NCBI RefSeq assembly: GCF_004684095.1
Contig: NZ_SRII01000004.1
Location: 186,001-250,000, forward strand
Direction: 5' to 3'
Length of the DNA stretch: 64,000 nt
From: Hymenobacter sp. UV11
Lineage (GTDB): Bacteria > Bacteroidota > Bacteroidia > Cytophagales > Hymenobacteraceae
Position numbers and translations under genes: made by a program. This document shows, piece after piece, positions 58,655 to 64,000 of this stretch (position 1 is the stretch's first letter; every line of letters begins with the position of its first letter). Below the pieces are notes generated by a model that worked only from the letters and a program-made list of their open reading frames with translations, did no database searches and was not told the DNA's origin.

Positions 58655-58873
58655 AAATCACGGATTACGCGGATTTTAGCGGATTTCACGGATTTTGTGG
58701 GCGATTAATACAGGCCTACTGATACGTGATGCCGCCACTGCGCGGCACACAAAGGTTAAGCCAGATGCAGGCTATTAGTTTTTGCCAACTACTATTCTGC
58801 CAGGGCCTTTCTTACGGTTAATGTCGCCCACAAAATCCGTGAAATCCGCTAAAATCCGCGTAATCCGTGATTT
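58655..58873. repeat. Long inverted-repeat element, family C copy 2
   Basis: Perfect 50-bp arms at 58655-58704 and 58824-58873, 119-bp interior unrelated to that of copy 1. The arms match copy 1 almost fully (CACGGATT, GCGGATT words). The left end touches the ATG of the gene ending at 58654; the right end touches the stop codon of the Fe-S protein gene at 58874. Confidence 0.93.
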
Positions 58874-59779
58874 TTAGGCGTTGAGGCCTTCCGCGCTGGC
58901 TACCAGCTCGGCCAGGTCAAATACCTGGACGTTAGCCTCCTGCTCTTTGTTTTTCATGCCATCACTCATCATGGTCATGCAGAAAGGGCAGCTCACGGCA
59001 ATGATGCTGCCTTGCAGGCTGTGCTCGCCGGGCGCGGCGCGCTCGGTTTCTACCCCCCGCAGGTTGTCCAGGGCTGCGGCCTGGCCGCTGAGCGTGGCCA
59101 GGGCCTCCTCGGTGCGCTCGATGTTGATGTCCTTTTTGCCGGGCTCGGGCTCTTTCCACATTTGGGCGCCGCCCGCGCCGCAGCACAGGCCGTTGGCTTT
59201 GCTGCGCTTCATCTCCACCAGGTCGGCGTCGAGAGCGGCCAGCACGTCGCGCGGGGCCTCGTAGATGTTATTGGCGCGGCCCAGGTAGCACGAGTCGTGA
59301 AACGTAATGCGGCGGCCCTGGAAGCTTTCGCCACCCTTCACCGCCACTTTGCCTTCATTAATAAGCTGTTGCAGGTACGTGCTGTGGTGAATCACCTCAT
59401 ACTCGCCGCCCAGCGCCGGGTACTCGTTCTTAATGGTGTTGAAGCAGTGCGGGCAGGCCGTCACGATTTTCTTGATGCCGTAGCCGTTCATCACCGTGAT
59501 GTTCTGCATGGCCTGCATCTGAAACAGAAACTCGTTGCCGGCGCGCTTGGCAGGGTCGCCGGTGCAGCTTTCCTCCAGGCCCAGCACCGCGTAGTCGGTG
59601 CCCACGTGCTCCAGAATGCGGGCAAAGGCGCGCGTCACGCGCTTGTACCGGTCGTCGAAGGCCCCGGCGCAGCCCACCCAAAACAAGATTTCGGGCACTT
59701 TGCCCTGCGCCGCGAGGTCGGCCACAGTCGGCACGGTGAGTTGGCGCTTGGCCGGGGGGGTAGGGATAATAGGCGTCAT
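58874..59779 (-). CDS. CCG-domain (Fe-S) oxidoreductase subunit (HdrB/LutA-like)
   Basis: 301 residues. Two cysteine-rich CCG-type regions are visible: VGCAGAFDDRY...ESCTGDPAKR...TACPHCFNTIK and then FHDSCYLGRANNIYE...NGLCCGAGGAQMW...VSCPFCMTMM. Such domains bind unusual iron-sulfur clusters in heterodisulfide-reductase B, lactate-utilisation and glycerol-3-phosphate dehydrogenase subunits. It is 40 nt downstream of a membrane ferredoxin-like subunit, and the two probably form one electron-transfer complex. The electron donor is not known. Confidence 0.88.
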   Translation of the reverse strand: MTPIIPTPPAKRQLTVPTVADLAAQGKVPEILFWVGCAGAFDDRYKRVTRAFARILEHVGTDYAVLGLEESCTGDPAKRAGNEFLFQMQAMQNITVMNGYGIKKIVTACPHCFNTIKNEYPALGGEYEVIHHSTYLQQLINEGKVAVKGGESFQGRRITFHDSCYLGRANNIYEAPRDVLAALDADLVEMKRSKANGLCCGAGGAQMWKEPEPGKKDINIERTEEALATLSGQAAALDNLRGVETERAAPGEHSLQGSIIAVSCPFCMTMMSDGMKNKEQEANVQVFDLAELVASAEGLNA

Positions 59780-59819
59780 ACTAAATAAAATCTATTGCTT
59801 GTTATTCGTTGTCAGATAG

Positions 59820-61199
59820 TTACACAGTTGCTTTCTCGGCCACGTACAGCTCGTCGGCCCAGTTGAGCCGGTCGGAGGGCGAGAAAGCCCACGGCGCGCC
59901 GTTGTTTTCGATATTGGAGAACATGACGTTCAGCGAGTTGGGCGCCGCCGACTCTTCCAGTACCAGGAAGCGGCGCATCTCGATAATACTCTCCAGCGGG
60001 TTGATATTTACCGGGCAGCTCTCTACGCAGGCATTGCAGGTGGTGCAGGCCCACAGCTCCTCGGGCGTCACTTTGCCGCGCAGCAGCGTGGCCGCCATCA
60101 GGTCCGTAACGGGCTCGTGTTTAGCCTCTTCGCCGTAAATATTGGGCTGAAAGATGAGCGGCGAGTTATACTTTTCCTCCACCCGGTCGCGCGTGTCCAT
60201 GATGATTTTGCGCGGCGAAAGCAGCTTGCCCGTCAGGTTGGCCGGGCACACCGAGGTGCAGCGCCCGCACTCGGTGCACGAGTACGCATTCATGATGGCC
60301 GTCCAGGGCAAATCCTCCACATCCTTGGCGCCGAAGGGGGTAGGAGCCAGCGCCGAGCCATCGGGGCCCACCGGGGGGGTAGGCACCTCGTAGCTCGGGT
60401 CCATCATGGCCTTCACCTCGTGGGTGATGCTTTCCACGTTCGAAAACTGCCCCTGCGGCACCAGCCGCGAGTACCACACATTCGGAAACGCCAGAATAAT
60501 GTGGAAATGCTTGGAGCTGGGCAGGTAGTTAAGAAACAGCAAGATACCGGTAATGTGCGCCCACCAGCCCACGCGCTCCAGCAGGTGCAGCGTGCCTTTG
60601 TCGGTGGGCAGCAGGCCCGTGAGGAAGTGGCTGACGGGGTAGGCGCCCGGCAAAAACTTTCCCTCCAGCTGGTGGAGCTTAAGGTCGGCCGAGTTCATCA
60701 GAAACAGCGCCACCATGAGCACTACCTCCACGTAGAGAATGATGTTGGCATCGAGCTTGGGCCAGGCGCGCAACTCGATGCCCGTGAAACGCCGCACCGG
60801 CGGCTGGTGGTTGCGCCGCCACCAGAACGCGGCTACCGCGATGATTACCAGCGCGCCCAGCGTCTCGTTCACGGCCACCAGGCCGTCGTATAGCGGCCCC
60901 AGCAGCCCCAAAAAGCGGTGCGTGCCAAACAAGCCATCCACCACAATCTCAATTACTTCGACATTAATAACCAGAAAGCCCACGTACACGATGAGGTGCA
61001 AAAAAGCGGGCGTCAGGCGCTTAAACATTTTTTGCTGACCAAAGGCCACCAGCAGCGTTTTGCGGAAGCGCTCGGCGGCGTGGCCGCTCATGTCGCGCTC
61101 GCGCCCGACGAGGATATTGGCCCGGATTTTTCGGACCTGCCAGGCAAACAGGCCGAAGGCTGCCAGCAATAGCAGCGCGAAAAGAATGGGTTGCAGCAT
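59820..61199 (-). CDS. Membrane-bound 4Fe-4S ferredoxin-type oxidoreductase subunit
   Basis: 459 residues. The N-terminal half has about five to six helices (1-20, 68-90, 95-125, 155-170, 205-225), resembling a NarI/HdrE-type cytochrome module with membrane histidines (LTPAFLHLIVY). The C-terminal half has two 4Fe-4S motifs: C308-TEC-GRC-TSVCP and C385-TTC-NAC-VESCP. It is likely to accept or donate electrons to the quinone pool, with the CCG subunit encoded downstream as its partner. Similar gene pairs are common in Bacteroidota; the physiological substrate is unknown. Confidence 0.9.
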   Translation of the reverse strand: MLQPILFALLLLAAFGLFAWQVRKIRANILVGRERDMSGHAAERFRKTLLVAFGQQKMFKRLTPAFLHLIVYVGFLVINVEVIEIVVDGLFGTHRFLGLLGPLYDGLVAVNETLGALVIIAVAAFWWRRNHQPPVRRFTGIELRAWPKLDANIILYVEVVLMVALFLMNSADLKLHQLEGKFLPGAYPVSHFLTGLLPTDKGTLHLLERVGWWAHITGILLFLNYLPSSKHFHIILAFPNVWYSRLVPQGQFSNVESITHEVKAMMDPSYEVPTPPVGPDGSALAPTPFGAKDVEDLPWTAIMNAYSCTECGRCTSVCPANLTGKLLSPRKIIMDTRDRVEEKYNSPLIFQPNIYGEEAKHEPVTDLMAATLLRGKVTPEELWACTTCNACVESCPVNINPLESIIEMRRFLVLEESAAPNSLNVMFSNIENNGAPWAFSPSDRLNWADELYVAEKATV

Positions 61200-61305
61200 G
61201 TGGGTAAAGGTAAGCCAGCGGGGTGGGATGAGGCTGCAATTTAGTAGGCATGACGACTACTTTGCAGTAAAAGCAGGAGGTAATAGATTTTTTTTACGCA
61301 ATTTC

Positions 61306-61335
61306 TTGCAGCATTACGGGTTTTTCGTACCTTTG
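61306..61335 (+). promoter_or_regulatory. Promoter of tRNA-Phe (TTG-N19-TACCTTTG)
   Basis: TTG at 61306-61308, exactly 19 nt, then TACCTTTG at 61328-61335. This is the full Bacteroidota -33/-7 pattern. The tRNA begins 36 nt further on. Confidence 0.75.
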
Positions 61336-61371
61336 CGCTCCCAAGCCGCTCACCGGGCCTGGGAAAACCTC

Positions 61372-61444
<73 letters not shown>

Positions 61445-61446
61445 CG

Positions 61447-61488
61447 AAAAAAGGCCCTGCTTTCTCTTTGAAAGCGGGGCCTTTTTTT
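61447..61488 (+). terminator. Terminator after tRNA-Phe
   Basis: A6, stem GGCCCTGCTTTC/GAAAGCGGGGCC (one T-G pair), T7. It starts 2 nt after the tRNA. Confidence 0.92.
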
Positions 61489-61549
61489 ATGCCTGCTTTT
61501 GGGGTTCGCAGCGGTTCGCCCCGCTGGAAGGGGGTAGGAGCTTGCAGTA

Positions 61550-61610
61550 TTTTGTGTAGCAGAAGCACGGGTTTGTATAACTGCTGGAACGTGCAGAGGG
61601 CGGACTTTTG
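61550..61610 (+). promoter_or_regulatory. Conserved upstream element and -7-like box of aldo/keto reductase 1
   Basis: A 30-nt block (61550-61579; core TTTTGTGTAGCAGAA then CGGGTTTGTATA) recurs at 62745-62774 with 28 of 30 bases identical. In both places the box GAC(T/C)TTTG lies exactly 23 nt downstream (61603-61610 here). No -33 TTTG is present at the normal place, which fits an activator-dependent promoter. Confidence 0.6.
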
Positions 61611-61667
61611 CTGTGGCAAGCTGTTCAACTTTCAGCCGTCCATTGTTCCTCCAATCTCCGCTTCGGT

Positions 61668-62735
61668 ATGAGCCTTACTAATTTTCGCACGCTGGGCCGC
61701 TCGGGCCTGGTAGTCAGCCCGCTTGCGCTGGGCACCATGACGTTTGGCACCGCTCGCTGGGGCTCGGCCGACGATGTTTCGCGCGCCGTATTTGATGCCT
61801 ATGTAGAGGCCGGCGGCAATTTTATTGACACCGCCGACGTGTACGCCGGGGGCCGCAGCGAGGAAATGGTGGGCCAGTACGTGGCCGAGCGCGGCCTGCG
61901 CGACCAGCTGGTGCTGGCCACGAAGTTTGGCTTTGGGGCGCAGGCGGGCAACCCGCACGCCAGCGGCAACGGCCGCAAGCACATCTACCAGGCCCTGGAA
62001 GGCTCGCTGCGTCGCCTCAAAACCGACTACGTGGACTTGTACTGGCTGCACGTCTGGGACACGGTGACGCCCGTGGAGGAAGTGCTGCAAACGCTGGGCG
62101 ACCTCGTGCGGGCCGGCAAAATCCGCTATTTCGGCTTTTCCGATATGCCGGCCTGGTTTGCCACTAAGGCGGCCACGCTGGCCGCCGCCCACGCCGTGCC
62201 GGGGCCCATTGCCATGCAGCTGGAATACTCGCTGGTGGCGCGCCGCATTGAGGGCGAGCACCTGCCCGCCGCCCGCGACCTGGGCCTGGGCCTCACGCCC
62301 TGGAGCCCGCTGGCGGCCGGCTTCCTGGCCGGTAAGTACGAGCGCCCCACCAGCGGCGGCAAGCCTAGCGGCGAAGGCCGGCTCAGCGGCCCCAACCCGT
62401 TTGGCGACATGAAATTTACGGAGCATAACTGGCGCATACTCGATGCCCTGCGGCCGGTGGCAGCCGCGCTGGGCTGCTCGCCGGCGCAGGCGGCCCTGGC
62501 CTGGGTGGCGGCCCAGCCGGGCGTTACGGCGCCCATCATCGGGGCCAGCCGGGTGGCGCAGCTGCACGACAACCTGGCCGCGCTCGACGTGCGCTTCAGC
62601 CCCGAGCAGCTGCGCGCGCTCGACAATGCCAGCATTCAGGACCCTTTCTACGACCGGATGTGGACGCTGATGAAGGGCGCCGTGTTTGGCAAGAATGCCG
62701 TGCAGGGCTGGGGTGAGCCGGGTAGCAGGGGGTAG
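61668..62735 (+). CDS. Aldo/keto reductase
   Basis: 355 residues, TIM barrel. The catalytic tetrad is visible: D in FIDTADVYAGGRSE, Y in the same motif, K in VLATKFGFGAQ and H in LYWLHVWD. The NADPH end is PIIGASRVAQLHDNL. Subfamily resembles AKR11/12-like YajO/Tas-type enzymes that reduce carbonyl compounds; substrate unknown. ATG 61668 (MSLTNFRTLGRSG) is the family start. It shares an upstream element with a second reductase gene just downstream. Confidence 0.92.
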   Translation: MSLTNFRTLGRSGLVVSPLALGTMTFGTARWGSADDVSRAVFDAYVEAGGNFIDTADVYAGGRSEEMVGQYVAERGLRDQLVLATKFGFGAQAGNPHASGNGRKHIYQALEGSLRRLKTDYVDLYWLHVWDTVTPVEEVLQTLGDLVRAGKIRYFGFSDMPAWFATKAATLAAAHAVPGPIAMQLEYSLVARRIEGEHLPAARDLGLGLTPWSPLAAGFLAGKYERPTSGGKPSGEGRLSGPNPFGDMKFTEHNWRILDALRPVAAALGCSPAQAALAWVAAQPGVTAPIIGASRVAQLHDNLAALDVRFSPEQLRALDNASIQDPFYDRMWTLMKGAVFGKNAVQGWGEPGSRG

Positions 62736-62744
62736 GGGGCGGCG

Positions 62745-62805
62745 TTTTGTGTAGCAGAAACGCGGGTTTGTATAGGCCCGGCCGCGGGCGGGTGGCGGAC
62801 CTTTG
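62745..62805 (+). promoter_or_regulatory. Conserved upstream element and -7-like box of aldo/keto reductase 2
   Basis: Second copy of the 30-nt block (62745-62774), followed after 23 nt by GACCTTTG (62798-62805). Block, spacing and box all match the copy before the first reductase gene. Confidence 0.6.
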
Positions 62806-62849
62806 TAAGGTCAAAAGGGATTACGTATTCCCGTTATAAACCACACAAA

Positions 62850-63845
62850 ATGAGCACTATCAAACAAGTGGCTTTGGGCACCCAGGGCCTGCGCGTATCG
62901 GTCGAGGGCCTGGGCTGCATGGGCATGACGGGCATGGCCTCGGGTGCCATGAGCGTGTACGGCACCGCCGACGAAGCCGAGAGCATTGCCACCATTCACC
63001 GCGCCCTGGAACTGGGTGTGACCATGCTCGACACGGCCGACATCTACGGCCCACTCGAAAATGAGCGCCTGGTGGCCAAAGCCGTGGCCGGTAAGCGCGA
63101 CCAGTATACCATCGCCACCAAATTCGGCTTCGAGGTGGACAATGCGGGCCACATGACCAATGCCCTGAACGGCCGGCCCGACTACGTGCGCAAGTCCATT
63201 GAGCGGTCGCTACAGAACCTGGGCACCGACTACGTAGACTTGTACTACCTGCACCGCCTCGACCCGGCTATCCCCATTGAGGACACGGTAGGGGCCATGA
63301 GCCGGCTCGTGGAGGAAGGCAAGGTGCGCTACCTGGGCCTGAGCGAAGTGCCGGGCGACATCATCCGCCGGGCGCACGCCGTGTACCCGATTTCGGCCCT
63401 CGAAACTGAGTATTCGCTCTTCGACCGCCGCCCCGAAGAAGAGGATATCCTGGCTACTACGCGGGAGCTGGGCATCGGCTTCGTGGCCTACTCGCCGCTG
63501 GGCAGGGGCTTTTTATCGGGCGAGATTACCTCGCCCGATGACTTCGCGTCCGATGATTTTCGCCGCTTTTTCCCGCGCTATCAGGGCGAGAATTTCTATA
63601 AAAACCTGGCGCTGGTTGAAAAGCTCCAGGCCCTGGCCGCTACCAAAGGCATGACCGCCGCGCAGTTGGCCCTGGCCTGGGTGCTGGCCCAGGGCGTGGT
63701 TGCCATTCCTGGCACCCGGCGGCGTAAAAACCTGGAAACCAATGTCACCGCTGCCGGTATTGTCCTGAGCTCAACCGAGCTGGCCGAGTTAGATGCTATT
63801 CTGCCGGTGGGCAGTGCCGTGGGCGCGGCTTATCCCGAAGGCTAG
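62850..63845 (+). CDS. Aldo/keto reductase (YghZ/AKR13-like)
   Basis: 331 residues. It begins with the family block [20 protein letters not shown]. The catalytic residues lie in [14 protein letters not shown] (D, Y), IATKFGFEV (K) and LYYLHRLDP (H); the NADPH tail is [14 protein letters not shown]. This type reduces aldehydes such as methylglyoxal or sugar derivatives in other bacteria; the substrate here is unknown. It is separated from the first reductase gene by 114 nt and shares its upstream element, suggesting common control, perhaps by the regulator that begins at 63956. Confidence 0.93.
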   Translation: MSTIKQVALGTQGLRVSVEGLGCMGMTGMASGAMSVYGTADEAESIATIHRALELGVTMLDTADIYGPLENERLVAKAVAGKRDQYTIATKFGFEVDNAGHMTNALNGRPDYVRKSIERSLQNLGTDYVDLYYLHRLDPAIPIEDTVGAMSRLVEEGKVRYLGLSEVPGDIIRRAHAVYPISALETEYSLFDRRPEEEDILATTRELGIGFVAYSPLGRGFLSGEITSPDDFASDDFRRFFPRYQGENFYKNLALVEKLQALAATKGMTAAQLALAWVLAQGVVAIPGTRRRKNLETNVTAAGIVLSSTELAELDAILPVGSAVGAAYPEG

Positions 63846-63862
63846 TTTTTTCTTCGGAATAG

Positions 63863-63921
63863 AGTTGCTCAAGCGAACGTCATTCCGCGGCAAGCTCGGA
63901 ATGACGTTCGCTTGAGCAACT
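63863..63921. repeat. Inverted repeat related to family A
   Basis: Perfect 25-bp arms at 63863-63887 and 63897-63921 with a 9-nt loop. The arm contains AAGCGAACGTCATTCCG, sharing GAACGTCAT with family A but lacking GAAGCATCTCGC. It follows the aldo/keto reductase gene by 18 nt. Confidence 0.85.
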
Positions 63922-63955
63922 CCTTTGGGGACAAACAAGTACACAGCAATCAGCC

Positions 63956-64000
63956 ATGAAGAAAGATTTTCGCACGCTGGCCACCGTCACGGACTACACC
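63956..64000 (+). CDS. Start of a probable AraC-family regulator (partial)
   Basis: Fifteen codons from ATG 63956: MKKDFRTLATVTDYT, cut by the window end. The spacing and wording (F-R-T-L-x-x-V-x-D-Y) resemble the N-terminus of Bacteroidota AraC-type regulators, which often adjoin aldo/keto reductase genes. The evidence is short, so the call is tentative. Confidence 0.35.
   Translation, partial: MKKDFRTLATVTDYT

Overview
The window looks like chromosome from a high-GC member of the Bacteroidota, most like Hymenobacter or a close relative. The evidence is: three secreted proteins with type IX secretion (T9SS) C-terminal sorting domains; a PorE-like T9SS/OmpA lipoprotein; DUF4293, DUF4476, DUF4174 and PycTM (DUF5706) families typical of this phylum; -7 promoter boxes of the Bacteroidota form TAnnTTTG, twice with a TTG or TTTG exactly 19 nt upstream; many TTG/GTG starts and few Shine-Dalgarno sites. 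I see no insertion sequence, prophage, CRISPR array or rRNA. Two tRNAs are present (Arg-CCT and Phe-GAA).

Layout. 0-14 kb: end of a cold-shock-like gene, thioesterase, YajQ, TerC, a secreted M36 peptidase, a TrmH-type methyltransferase, MutS, MsrA, a methionine aminotransferase with an omega-amidase (a probable methionine-salvage pair) and an MscS channel. 14-25 kb: FG-GAP T9SS protein, MurF, RfbC, a GT4 glycosyltransferase, cytochrome c, a LuxR-type two-component pair, HflX, SixA. 25-39 kb: polyphosphate kinase, a large T9SS protein, a 1.25-kb non-coding interval, a 1362-aa outer-membrane fusion protein (metallophosphoesterase + kinase-like centre + beta-barrel), an HD-PycTM membrane protein, tRNA-Arg and a lipoprotein. 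39-50 kb: the pentose-phosphate operon gnd-zwf-pgl, DUF4174, DusB, a CPBP protease, CdsA, glutamate dehydrogenase, Psd and a small membrane protein. 50-64 kb: kynureninase, a thiolase/GT39-like pair, DUF4293, DUF4476, a PorE-like protein, an Fe-S oxidoreductase pair, tRNA-Phe, two aldo/keto reductases behind a shared upstream element, and the start of a probable AraC-type regulator.

Non-coding structure is the least ordinary part. Intergenic spaces are repeatedly filled by large, nearly perfect inverted repeats of several families. One family (GAACGTCAT...GAAGCATCTCGC) has three full copies whose arm middles differ between copies yet stay self-complementary. Another (terminal arms starting AATCACGGATTACGCGG, unrelated interiors) twice spans the whole gap from one gene's stop codon to the next gene's start, and once contains the GTG start of psd. 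Other palindromes begin at, or one base after, a stop codon. A short word, CTACCCC/GGGGTAG, occurs far more often than base composition predicts, in both coding and intergenic DNA.

The best candidates for under-described biology are the phosphoesterase/kinase-like/barrel fusion, the HD-PycTM protein without a nearby cyclase, and the stop-codon-abutting palindromic elements.
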